Of a stretch of DNA of 7,185 bases, positions 1 to 6,961 are shown in pieces. The first letter of the stretch is position 1; every line of letters starts with the position of its first letter. The notes below the pieces were generated by a model that was not told the origin of the DNA, did no database searches, and was given only the letters and a program-made list of their open reading frames with translations. Location of the stretch: NCBI GenBank assembly GCA_023253295.1, contig JALRGZ010000134.1, positions 1-7,185 of the forward strand, in the 5' to 3' direction. The position numbers and the translations under genes were made by a program. Source of the stretch: Flavobacterium sp. (GTDB lineage Bacteria; Bacteroidota; Bacteroidia; Flavobacteriales; Flavobacteriaceae).

Positions 1-20
1 CCCCAAAACCCCAAAACCCC
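1..20. repeat. Hypotrich ciliate macronuclear telomere, (C4A4)2C4
   Basis: The window opens with CCCCAAAACCCCAAAACCCC and then switches to non-repetitive A+T-rich DNA. This is the C-rich strand of the G4T4 telomere of hypotrich and euplotid ciliates. The length of exactly 20 bp matches the double-stranded telomere length known for Oxytricha and Stylonychia macronuclear nanochromosomes; Euplotes has about 28 bp. The repeat sits at the very first base, as expected for a physical chromosome end. The neighbouring genes use the Oxytricha/Stylonychia code, not the Euplotes code, which supports the assignment independently. Confidence 0.93.
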
Positions 21-57
21 TTTCATCATATGTAAAATTGATAAAAAAATAAAGAGT
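21..57. other. Subtelomeric A+T-rich 3' flank of nanochromosome
   Basis: These 37 bases separate the telomere from the TGA stop of the RING-finger gene. They are strongly A+T-rich, including a run of A/T around 38-53. They must hold the whole 3' untranslated region and any polyadenylation signal of that gene. Such short flanks are normal for hypotrich nanochromosomes. I see no specific motif that I can name. Confidence 0.6.
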
Positions 58-1263
58 TCAAAATTTGAGTTGTTTCAACATCATACTCTATTAGGCGCAC
101 TGCTACTACTACCTACAAATTTCTTGGTGTCTTTTTTGTAAACATTACTATAGTCTATGGTACTCATCATCTAAAACTTGTCTCAGCAGTGAAGACAGCA
201 ACACTAGTGACTCATCTCGCTGATCCATCTCTTCTAAGTTGCGGTTCACGATTCTATCAGTTCTCTTCTAGCATAGGGGACACCGCTCATTCACTCTTAT
301 CATTGACGCATACAAGCACTAGTTGCAAAAACTATGCAGACAAGGCTCATTGGCGCACTCAATCTTGCGCTCGAAACAAATTTGACACAAATTCATATCT
401 ATCTCTAATGAGTCGTTCAATATTGATGCTTCCTAGAAAAAACTGGTTGAAAGGTTCAAAGCCGTATCTGTCTTCGTTTCTTCAGTGTCACCTATTGTCG
501 GCACATCAAAATGAAAATTATCTTACTATTAAATGTCTAACGATAATTTGTCTAAACTAGGCTCTAATTCATCAGGAAATAAAGTTTGACGAGAATTATC
601 AAGTGCACTGGATAATTCACGCTCCCATTATTTTTTGTTTTTTTATTATAATTCTACAGTTTCGATCTATTTTAATGCTTTTGTCATAAAACCAGGCGTG
701 TTAACTGTAATATGCCGTTCCCATAGTTCTTTACGAGACTCAATTTCCTGATGTTTTTTAAGGGCTTCCTCTTTCGCCTGATTTTCTAGTTATTATAATT
801 TACCAAGTTGGAATTAAGTTCGAAAAGATTCAACATTTTATTGGAATTTAGTATTGAGATCTGACAGTCGATCAACCAAAGAAAATATTTATCCTGCTTT
901 AAGTAAAAATTCTCTGACTGTTTCAAACTCTTTGATTATTTCAAACGAATCAGTATTTTCAATGTCATCTAATAAACAAGTTAAGCTTTTCTACTCATTC
1001 TATAATGGCATAATCGTATACTAAACTATTATAGTGGACTCCATTAACTTGTTGACCCAAAGTTTGCTCAAGAAGTTTCGTTATGGCTACAGTAGCGATA
1101 CTGACATCGAATCGATGTTGAGCTGTGACTTCAAAAAACTGAGATTGCATTGCACTAACTAATTGAGCTCCTCAATGTAAGTCTCAAAACTCTCAAAATC
1201 CTGCATGTGGTAAACACCGGGTTCTATTGTCAATTTTAACTTGTGACTCGTTGTGTTCCCCAT
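58..1263 (-). CDS. Ciliate RING-finger (C3HC4) protein, TAA/TAG read as Gln
   Basis: This frame is open for 401 codons only under the ciliate code (TAA and TAG = Gln, TGA = stop); it ends at TGA 60-58. Near the C-terminus is a complete C3HC4 RING finger with zinc ligands C293, C296, C308, H310, C313, C316, C328 and C331. Two glutamines in or beside it (315 and 332) are encoded by TAG. RING fingers usually recruit E2 enzymes for ubiquitin transfer, so an E3 ligase is the likely role; the substrate is unknown. The middle part (about 130-230) is rich in Glu, Lys and Gln and may form a coiled coil. The start ATG at 1263 is the first in frame after the spacer; ATG 1206 is an alternative. Between about 1170 and 990 another frame looks more protein-like, so two compensating indels may lie there. 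The gene follows the GTPase gene on the same strand. Confidence 0.8.
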
Positions 1264-1315
1264 CCAATGTGTAATTTTTGCCCTATTTAATTAATAATAA
1301 AATATGTCACAACTC
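1264..1315. other. 52-bp spacer between two tandem ciliate genes
   Basis: Only 52 bases separate the TGA of the upstream GTPase gene from the ATG of the RING-finger gene. The spacer is A+T-rich, with a core of TTATTATTAATTAAAT type read on the minus strand. It must carry the 3' end signals of one gene and the 5' leader or promoter of the next, unless the two are co-transcribed. A second in-frame TGA lies two codons after the GTPase stop (1307-1309) and acts as a back-up stop. Confidence 0.6.
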
Positions 1316-2923
1316 TCACCAGTCTTTGGGCTGGAAGTGCTTTCTGCCCTTCTTCGTCAATTCAAACTGCGCAGGTTCGAACTCCTTAAGCCACTTATAG
1401 TACACAACTTCATCAATCATACACTCCATAGTGATATGTTACCCTTCCTCGTCAACAGTGAAATTAGTGGGGTCTGAAATCTATGCAAATTACAACAGCC
1501 ACTTCACTCGCTTTTCGTGTTCCCAAGCTGGGTACTCTAGCTTGACTACTGCTTTGCCCATGATACGTGCAATCATTTCTGATACTTCGTTCATAAACAC
1601 TTTCTTGTTGAAACCTGATGTTGCAGATAGTAACACTACAGGGTAGTCAGCAAGATTAGCTTCCTCTTCGACTTTCTTCGAAAACCACTCTTCATCAGTA
1701 ACAAGATCTACTTTATTCCATACCTCCATATATCTCTCATTAACCAATGACTGTGGCACACCGACTTCATCCATTACCTGCAGAACTGTCTTGCGTTAAA
1801 AATCAGTCTGCGGATGTGAGATATCTCTTACATGGACTAGCAAGTCAGCTGATTAGAGCTCATCTAACGTTGACTTGAAGCAATCAACCAGTAAATGAGG
1901 CAATTTCGTGATGAAACCTACTGTATCCAGCATATAAGCTAACTACCCATGTGGCAACCTTACTTGTCTCTAAGCTGTATTCAAAGTTTGGAAAAGACGA
2001 TCTTCAGATTCTAAAGTAGCTCCAGTTGTCAAATTAGCGATAGCTGACTTCCCAGCATTTGTGTATCCAACCAGCGCGATGACAGGCATTTGATTGAACT
2101 TATGAGTATTTTTTATTTTCCTGTGATAGTCACGATCATTCAAGTCTGACAATTCCTTGCTCAGTTTTGCTTACCTGTCTTTTAAGTTTTACTTTTCCAT
2201 TTCAAGCGCTGTTTCTCCTGATCCGCCTACTGTAGCAGTTTTAGTACCTTTGCCCGATTTGATTTCAACTTCGATCACTTCTTGTCTCATTAAATTACCA
2301 TCGAAGATACTTCCCATTCTGCCGAAAGTAGGTGCGCCACCTCTTTAAATCAAAGATCTTGCGTATTTCAGCCATGCAAGCTCAATCTAAATTTAAGCGA
2401 CACGAGTTTTAGCCCTTAACGCAAAAATCTACAAAATTATTCCGAATCTATCGACCACTCTAATCCTTCTTTCTGTATTTATGAATTCATAATCTTGGTC
2501 ACCTATGTCAGTCTCAGTTTCTGAATCAATTTCAGTAGGCGAAAATTCGTTATCCTTGGTGACTGTCTTGAGCATATATCTGCGCATTCGGTCATCTTTG
2601 CCCTAAATTATATCGTTCCACCGTTTTTCCAACTTTTTTTACTGCATCGATGTCAAAGCTGCATTAATGAATATCACATTGACTGCCTCATTTTCTTTGA
2701 TAAAGTGGCCCAAGTCATTTAGCTTTCCTTTTGTGAAGTAAGTCGTACCTGAATTTTTACGGCATTTTATTATACATGAACCAGCCAACGAGTCTTTTCT
2801 CCACTCATCGTCTTCATCATCATCGTCTCCTTCAAAGTCTAAGACTAAGCCCCCTTGGAAATAAACACCTTACATATTGGGAGCATATACAAAATCGCCA
2901 TCTATGATACCTTCATTCCGCAT
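1316..2923 (-). CDS. Ciliate HflX/GTPBP6-family GTPase, TAA/TAG read as Gln
   Basis: With TAA and TAG as Gln the frame gives 535 residues ending at TGA 1318-1316; it contains about 16 in-frame TAA/TAG codons and no internal TGA. The order of parts matches HflX/GTPBP6: an N-terminal domain, the VVDRFGIILQIF segment, the helical IQIELAWL region, a GSGETALE motif, then the G domain. Its motifs are G1 GYTNAGKS (286-293), G3 DTVG (333-336), G4 NKVD (403-406) and a G5-like SAT (433-435). HflX proteins bind ribosomes and split or rescue stalled ones; human GTPBP6 acts on mitochondrial ribosomes. The conserved parts resemble GTPBP6 more than bacterial HflX. An acidic stretch (about 27-36) is specific to this protein. 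The ATG at 2923 lies only 8 bases from the break with bacterial DNA, so the true N-terminus and any targeting peptide may be missing. No intron is needed to keep the frame. Confidence 0.87.
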
Positions 2924-2924
2924 T

Positions 2925-2935
2925 TACCTGGCAAC
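2925..2935. other. Junction between ciliate and flavobacterial DNA
   Basis: Read on the minus strand, a bacterial promoter, leader and tRNA 5' half run normally to base 2932. The next bases should continue the D-loop (GTAGAGC in most such tRNAs) but instead read CCAGGTAAATGCGG, which leads into the ciliate GTPase. The switch is abrupt, with no insertion-sequence ends, direct repeats or telomere. The exact base is uncertain by a few positions because short microhomology cannot be judged without the parental sequences. Confidence 0.75.
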
Positions 2936-2949
2936 TGAGCTATTTTCGC
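2932..2949 (-). tRNA. 5' fragment of a bacterial tRNA gene, broken in the D-loop
   Basis: On the minus strand the bases read GCGAAAATAGCTCAGTTG. This fits a tRNA start: seven acceptor bases, U8, A9, the GCUC D-stem and the AGUUG start of the D-loop. A typical tRNA would continue with G-U-A-G-A-GC, but the sequence stops matching here. The anticodon is missing, so the amino acid is unknown; the acceptor half resembles tRNA-Gly genes in Bacteroidetes, which is only a guess. A strong promoter lies about 45 bases upstream in the right orientation. The fragment cannot give a functional tRNA. Confidence 0.65.
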
Positions 2950-2970
2950 ATTAACAATTCTCAAAAAGAA

Positions 2971-2995
2971 CCGCGATACTTGTTCTGTATTGCGG
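2971..2995 (-). other. Hairpin at the 5' end of the tRNA transcript leader
   Basis: A 9-base inverted repeat (CCGCAATAC and GTATCGCGG on the minus strand) flanks a 7-base loop. One A-C mismatch interrupts the stem. It begins right at the expected transcription start, within a few bases of the -7 box. It would sit at the 5' end of the precursor tRNA, where it could influence stability or processing. It has no U-tract and is not a terminator. Confidence 0.4.
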
Positions 2996-2998
2996 ATG

Positions 2999-3028
2999 CA
3001 AATTTAAGACCTTTTTCCGATTACACAA
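2999..3028 (-). promoter_or_regulatory. Bacteroidetes housekeeping promoter driving the tRNA
   Basis: On the minus strand a TTG (-33 element, 3028-3026) is followed after 19 bases by TAAATTTG (3006-2999). The latter is a perfect match to the Bacteroidetes -7 consensus TAnnTTTG. A/T tracts (T7 then A6) lie just upstream, as is common at strong flavobacterial stable-RNA promoters. The start would fall near 2992-2995. The promoter lies downstream of mutS on the same strand, so the tRNA is transcribed independently. Confidence 0.75.
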
Positions 3029-3093
3029 GCCTTTTTTGAAAAAAATTCAATATTTCCACTAAGCTTTTGATTTACTTTAAATTAAAAACAAAA

Positions 3094-5700
3094 TTATTTT
3101 CGGGTTAACATCCTTTTAATTTCATTCAGCTTCATTAAAGCTTCCACAGGAGTTACCGAGTTAATATCGATATTCAAAATTTCCTCTTTTATCTCTTCTA
3201 ACAAAGGATCATCTAAATTAAAGAAACTCATCTGCATCTCCTCTTTCTCTGACTTTATACCGGTTAATGCATCACCAGAATGATCTTTCTCTAACTTTTT
3301 CAAAATCTTCTGCGCTTTCAAAATCACAATTTGTGGCATTCCTGCCATTTTTGCCACATGTATACCAAAACTGTGCGCACTTCCACCCTTTACTAATTTT
3401 CGAATAAAAAGAACATTATCTTTTAACTCTTTTACCGAAACATTATAATTTTGAATACGAGTCAACGATTCGCTCATTTCATTCAATTCATGATAATGCG
3501 TTGCAAATAAAGTTTTAGGTTTCGACGGATGTTCATGCAAAAATTCAGCAATAGCCCAAGCGATAGATATACCATCATAAGTGCTGGTTCCACGACCTAT
3601 TTCATCCAACAAAACCAAACTTCTATCTGAGATATTATTCAAAATAGAAGCCGTTTCATTCATTTCGACCATAAAAGTAGATTCACCCATCGAAATATTA
3701 TCACTCGCACCAACACGGGTAAATATTTTATCCACCACACCCATTTTTACACTATCAGCAGGACCAAAACTTCCCATTTGAGCCAAGAGCACAATCAAAG
3801 CGGTCTGACGCAATATTGCCGACTTACCCGACATGTTAGGCCCTGTAATCATAATAATTTGCTGCGTTTCTCTATCTAGGTAAACATCATTTGCAATATA
3901 AGGAACACCTACAGGCAACTGTTTTTCAATTACTGGGTGTCTTCCGTTTTTTATATCTAATTCAAACGTTTCATCCAATTCCGGACAAACATATTTATTT
4001 TCAATAGCTAATTGCGTGAAAGAACATAAACAATCCAACTGCGCTACCAAATTAGCATTTAACTGAACCGGCTTAATATAAGTAGCAACCCAAGCTACCA
4101 ACTGTTCAAATAATTCGGTTTCTATTTTATGAATTTTCTCTTCTGCACCAAGAATCTTTGCTTCGTATTCTTTTAATTCTTCCGTAATATAACGTTCAGC
4201 ATTAACCAAGGTTTGCTTTCTGATCCATTCCGCCGGTACTTTATCTTTATGTGTATTTCTAACTTCAATATAATACCCAAACACATTATTGAAAGAAATC
4301 TTTAATGAAGAAATCCCTGTTCGCTCCGACTCTCTTGCTTCGATACCTTCCAAAAATTCTTTTCCTGAAGTCGAAATAGCCCGTAATTCATCTAATTCCT
4401 GATTCACTCCTTTTGCAATGGCATTCCCTTTTGCAATAGCAACTGGTGCATCTTGATTTAAAGTTGTTTTAATTTTTTCACGCAATAAATCACAACTATG
4501 TAAATTATCTCCAATTACTTTAACAGCCTCTTGCTTACCTTCTAAAGCCAAAGCTTTAATTGGAATGATTGCATCTAAGGATTCTTTCAAGTAAACCACT
4601 TCGCGCGGAGAAACTTTACCCGCAGCAATTTTTGAAATCAAACGCTCTAAATCAGAAATTTGCTTAATCTGATACTGCATCTGTTGCAACACCTCCTGAT
4701 TATCTTTCAAATAAGAAACTACATCATGACGACTTCTTACTTTGTTGATATCTTTCAAAGGCAAAGCCAGCCAACGTTTCAACAATCGTCCACCCATTGG
4801 CGAAAGCGTTTTATCAATAACATCCAAAAGCGTCACCGCATTAGGATTGTAACTATGATACAATTCCAGATTTCGAATAGTAAAACGATCCATCCAAACA
4901 TAAGCATCTTCAGCAATTCGCTGAATGGAAGTAATATGTTGTACTTTATTATGTTGCGTTTCCGACAAATAATACAAAATTGCCCCCGAAGCGATAATCC
5001 CTTCTTTCAAATCCTCAACTCCAAAACCTTTTAGCGAAACAGTTTGAAAATGCTTGGTTAAAGACTCAAATGCATAATCCTCTTTATACACCCAGTCTTC
5101 AAGAAAAAAACAATGGTAATCTTCTCCAAAATTGGCTTTAAAATCATTTTTATTATTCTTTTGAATCAAAACTTCGCTTGGACTAAAGTTTTGCAACAAC
5201 TTATCAATATACTCTGCATTTCCCTGAGCTGTTAAAAACTCCCCTGTAGAGACATCCAAAAACGAAACACCTATTGATTTATTTGTAAAATAAACCGAAG
5301 CTAGGAAATTATTGGTTTTAGAATGCAACACTTCATCATTCATAGAAACTCCAGGAGTTACTAATTCCGTAACTCCACGTTTTACTATACTTTTAGTCAT
5401 TTTAGGATCTTCTAATTGGTCACAAATAGCCACACGAAGACCTGCTTTAACTAATTTAGGCAAATAAGTATTGATGGAATGATGAGGAAATCCGGCCAGT
5501 GCTGTTTCATTTTCTGAACCTGCACCACGTTTGGTTAACGTTATCCCTAATATTTTTGCCGAACGAATAGCATCTTCTCCAAATGTTTCATAAAAATCAC
5601 CAACCCTAAATAACAAACATGCATCCGGATATTTTCTTTTAATCTCATTATACTGCTTCATTAATGGGGTTTCTTTAACCGCTTTCTCTTTAGATGCCAA
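3094..5700 (-). CDS. mutS: DNA mismatch repair protein MutS
   Basis: This 868-residue protein has the full MutS layout and the usual flavobacterial length. The N-terminal mismatch-binding domain carries F36-x-E38 (GDFYETFGEDA), the Phe and Glu that probe mispaired bases. Connector, lever and clamp domains follow. The ABC-type ATPase has Walker A GPNMSGKS (620-627), Walker B with D699-E700 in the LLDEIGRGTS segment, and the ATHYHEL switch. QMSFF (823-827) resembles the beta-clamp binding motif, and the C-terminal P-x-EAL-x-L segment fits the tetramerisation helices. MutS recognises mismatches and recruits MutL. The start is TTG at 5700: an in-frame stop lies a few codons upstream with no ATG between, and the first ATG is residue 14, beside the conserved N-terminus. 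No Shine-Dalgarno site is seen, as usual in this phylum. No clear terminator follows the stop. The gene is divergent from the DUF1573 gene. Confidence 0.97.
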   Translation of the reverse strand: MASKEKAVKETPLMKQYNEIKRKYPDACLLFRVGDFYETFGEDAIRSAKILGITLTKRGAGSENETALAGFPHHSINTYLPKLVKAGLRVAICDQLEDPKMTKSIVKRGVTELVTPGVSMNDEVLHSKTNNFLASVYFTNKSIGVSFLDVSTGEFLTAQGNAEYIDKLLQNFSPSEVLIQKNNKNDFKANFGEDYHCFFLEDWVYKEDYAFESLTKHFQTVSLKGFGVEDLKEGIIASGAILYYLSETQHNKVQHITSIQRIAEDAYVWMDRFTIRNLELYHSYNPNAVTLLDVIDKTLSPMGGRLLKRWLALPLKDINKVRSRHDVVSYLKDNQEVLQQMQYQIKQISDLERLISKIAAGKVSPREVVYLKESLDAIIPIKALALEGKQEAVKVIGDNLHSCDLLREKIKTTLNQDAPVAIAKGNAIAKGVNQELDELRAISTSGKEFLEGIEARESERTGISSLKISFNNVFGYYIEVRNTHKDKVPAEWIRKQTLVNAERYITEELKEYEAKILGAEEKIHKIETELFEQLVAWVATYIKPVQLNANLVAQLDCLCSFTQLAIENKYVCPELDETFELDIKNGRHPVIEKQLPVGVPYIANDVYLDRETQQIIMITGPNMSGKSAILRQTALIVLLAQMGSFGPADSVKMGVVDKIFTRVGASDNISMGESTFMVEMNETASILNNISDRSLVLLDEIGRGTSTYDGISIAWAIAEFLHEHPSKPKTLFATHYHELNEMSESLTRIQNYNVSVKELKDNVLFIRKLVKGGSAHSFGIHVAKMAGMPQIVILKAQKILKKLEKDHSGDALTGIKSEKEEMQMSFFNLDDPLLEEIKEEILNIDINSVTPVEALMKLNEIKRMLTRK

Positions 5701-5738
5701 TTTATTTTTGAATTTAATTTATTAGAAAAATGTGAAAG

Positions 5739-5746
5739 CGAATTTA
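5739..5746 (-). promoter_or_regulatory. Possible mutS -7 box (TAAATTCG)
   Basis: On the minus strand TAAATTCG matches TAnnTTTG at all but one fixed position. It lies about 38 bases before the TTG start of mutS. No convincing -33 TTG is found at the expected distance, so this is only a candidate. Confidence 0.3.
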
Positions 5747-5811
5747 AAAATTTTATAGGGAATAACTATCACTTAAAAAATTAAAAGCATTTTTAAGGAA
5801 AATTTAAGGCA

Positions 5812-5837
5812 TTGGCACGATTTTTTCTTTAGATTTG
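5812..5837 (+). promoter_or_regulatory. Promoter of the DUF1573 gene; overlaps a sigma-54-like site
   Basis: TTGG at 5812-5815 and TAGATTTG at 5830-5837 form a Bacteroidetes-type -33/-7 pair, the latter a perfect TAnnTTTG match. The start would lie near 5843, leaving a short A-rich leader of about 23 bases before ATG 5866. Spacing from TTG to the -7 box is slightly short of the usual 19. The same stretch begins with TTGGCACG, which is also the -24 half of a sigma-54 promoter; the matching -12 position reads TC instead of GC. Which form is used cannot be told from sequence. Confidence 0.55.
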
Positions 5838-5865
5838 TTGTACTAAAACCTAAATTTGAAAAAAA

Positions 5866-6309
5866 ATGAAAAAAATAATTTTACTTGCAGCACTTGTTGT
5901 ATTTGGAATCACTACTTCTAAAGCACAAGAAACATCAAAAAAAATCAAACCTACAGCTGCTAAAATGACTAAAGTTAATGGTGCTGGGATGGTTTTTGAA
6001 ACAGAAACAATTGACTACGGTACTATTGCTCACAATTCAGACGGAAAACGTGAATTTGTTTTCACTAACAACGGAAACAAACCACTAATTATCACTAACA
6101 CTCAAGGTTCATGTGGATGTACAGTACCTTCTACTCCAAAAGAACCAATTGCTCCTGGAGCTAAAGGAAAAATCAGTGTAAAATATGCTACTGACAGAGT
6201 AGGTGCCTTTACAAAAACAGTTACTGTTACTTCAAATGCCGAAGGACAACCAACTAAAGTTTTAACTATCAAAGGAAATGTACTTCCTGATGAAGAAAAA
6301 AAGAGCTAA
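5866..6309 (+). CDS. Secreted DUF1573 domain protein
   Basis: This 147-residue protein starts with a clear signal peptide: Lys-Lys, a hydrophobic core and a likely cleavage after A20 (SKA-QE). It lacks a lipobox Cys, so it is probably periplasmic or exported rather than a lipoprotein. Residues about 43-142 form one DUF1573 domain, an immunoglobulin-like beta sandwich related to ASH/MSP folds, with the hallmarks F-x-x-x-x-I-D-Y-G-T-I, F-x-F-T-N-N-G and the GSCGCTVP motif (C83 and C85). Such proteins are abundant in Bacteroidetes, but their role is not established; the two cysteines are conserved in the family. The start ATG follows an A-rich leader behind a good promoter. An intrinsic terminator follows the stop, so the gene is probably transcribed mainly alone. 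It is divergent from mutS, with no evident functional link. Confidence 0.92.
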   Translation: MKKIILLAALVVFGITTSKAQETSKKIKPTAAKMTKVNGAGMVFETETIDYGTIAHNSDGKREFVFTNNGNKPLIITNTQGSCGCTVPSTPKEPIAPGAKGKISVKYATDRVGAFTKTVTVTSNAEGQPTKVLTIKGNVLPDEEKKS

Positions 6310-6330
6310 TTTTTAAATTACATCATACTC

Positions 6331-6367
6331 AAAAGAGCTTCCTTTCCTAAAATCGGAAGCTTTTTTT
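6331..6367 (+). terminator. Intrinsic terminator after the DUF1573 gene
   Basis: AGCTTCC (6336-6342) and GGAAGCT (6355-6361) form a perfect 7-bp stem with a 12-base loop, followed by a run of seven T (6361-6367). Upstream A residues can pair with the T-run, making the stem longer and partly bidirectional. It lies 22 bases after the stop codon and directly before the methyltransferase gene, so any read-through would be reduced. Confidence 0.85.
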
Positions 6368-6392
6368 ATGAAAATAAATGCCATCCTTAAAA

Positions 6393-6929
6393 ATGAGAAA
6401 ACTAGAAAACAGCGAACTTGAACGAAAATCCATTGAAGACTTTAAAAAATCAGAGAAAACGCCTCTAATTTTAGTTCTTGACGATGTACGTAGTTTACAC
6501 AACATTGGTTCAGTTTTTAGAACTGCTGATGCTTTTTTGATTGAAAAAATTTATCTGTGTGGCATCACTGCCACGCCTCCTAATAAAGAAATTCACAAAA
6601 CAGCATTAGGTGCAACCGAAACAGTATCATGGGAACATAATGAAAATGTTTTGCAAACTATAGCTACTTTAAAACAAGAAGGTGTAATTACCTTAGCTAT
6701 CGAACAAGTTAAAAGCGCTGTTTTTTTACAAAACTTTGAAATAGAAAAAAATCAGAAATATGCTTTAGTTTTTGGAAACGAAGTACACGGTGTCGCTCAG
6801 GAAGCAGTAGCTTTATGTGATGGCTGTATCGAAATCCCGCAATTAGGAACCAAACATTCATTAAACATTTCCGTAAGTGCAGGAATCGTTGTCTGGGATT
6901 TATTTCAAAAAATAAATTGGACTAAATAA
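6393..6929 (+). CDS. TrmH/SpoU-family (SPOUT) RNA 2'-O-methyltransferase
   Basis: The protein of 178 residues has the three SPOUT motifs. Motif 1 is the N-x-G-x-x-x-R segment (NIGSVFR, 37-43) with the catalytic Arg; motif 2 is FGNEVHGV (127-134); motif 3 is LGTKHSLNISVSAG (151-164). Motifs 2 and 3 form the knotted AdoMet-binding site. Members methylate the 2'-OH of ribose in tRNA or rRNA; the target here is not known. It lacks the extra N-terminal substrate-binding domain of RlmB-type enzymes and is close to a minimal SPOUT domain. I chose ATG 6393 because flavobacterial relatives, as I recall them, begin MRKLEN; the frame also allows ATG 6378, adding five residues. No -7 box is visible between the upstream terminator and the start, so its promoter is unclear; it may rely on read-through. 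Confidence 0.9.
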   Translation: MRKLENSELERKSIEDFKKSEKTPLILVLDDVRSLHNIGSVFRTADAFLIEKIYLCGITATPPNKEIHKTALGATETVSWEHNENVLQTIATLKQEGVITLAIEQVKSAVFLQNFEIEKNQKYALVFGNEVHGVAQEAVALCDGCIEIPQLGTKHSLNISVSAGIVVWDLFQKINWTK

Positions 6930-6961
6930 GGCTATATTCAAAAAAATAATATTTTTACAAT

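Noticed and set aside
1..20. C4A4 repeat as a CRISPR or simple bacterial low-complexity repeat.
   Set aside because: Exact telomere unit and length, position at the contig end, and adjacent ciliate-code genes explain it better.
189..560. Plus-strand open frame of 123 codons.
   Set aside because: It lies antisense to the RING-finger coding region, has no recognisable domain and no promoter; it is a shadow of the minus-strand gene.
1431..1646. Short plus-strand open frame.
   Set aside because: Antisense to the conserved C-terminal half of the GTPase; composition and lack of motifs show it is spurious.
2157..2348. Short plus-strand open frame rich in Pro, Ser and Leu.
   Set aside because: Antisense to the GTPase helical region; no independent evidence for a gene.
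1316..2923. The region as a decayed bacterial hflX pseudogene with many stops.
   Set aside because: All stops are TAA or TAG at Gln-compatible positions, none is TGA, the sequence resembles eukaryotic GTPBP6, and a ciliate telomere lies on the same side.
1..2931. Euplotes as the source, since it shares the G4T4 telomere repeat.
   Set aside because: Euplotes uses TAA and TAG as stops and TGA as Cys, the opposite of what is seen, and its double-stranded telomere is longer.
2924..3046. The GTPase frame continues open upstream under the ciliate code to an in-frame TGA at 3049-3047, suggesting a longer protein.
   Set aside because: This stretch carries a perfect bacterial promoter, a leader and a tRNA start, so the openness is chance; with only TGA as stop, long open runs are expected.
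4660..5034. Plus-strand frame of 124 codons within mutS.
   Set aside because: Antisense to a well-conserved part of MutS, with a composition of reversed coding sequence; the same holds for the frame at 3581-3781.
5851..5858. A second TAAATTTG just before the DUF1573 start codon as a -7 box.
   Set aside because: It is only 7 bases from the ATG and has no -33 element at the right distance, so transcription would start at or inside the coding region.
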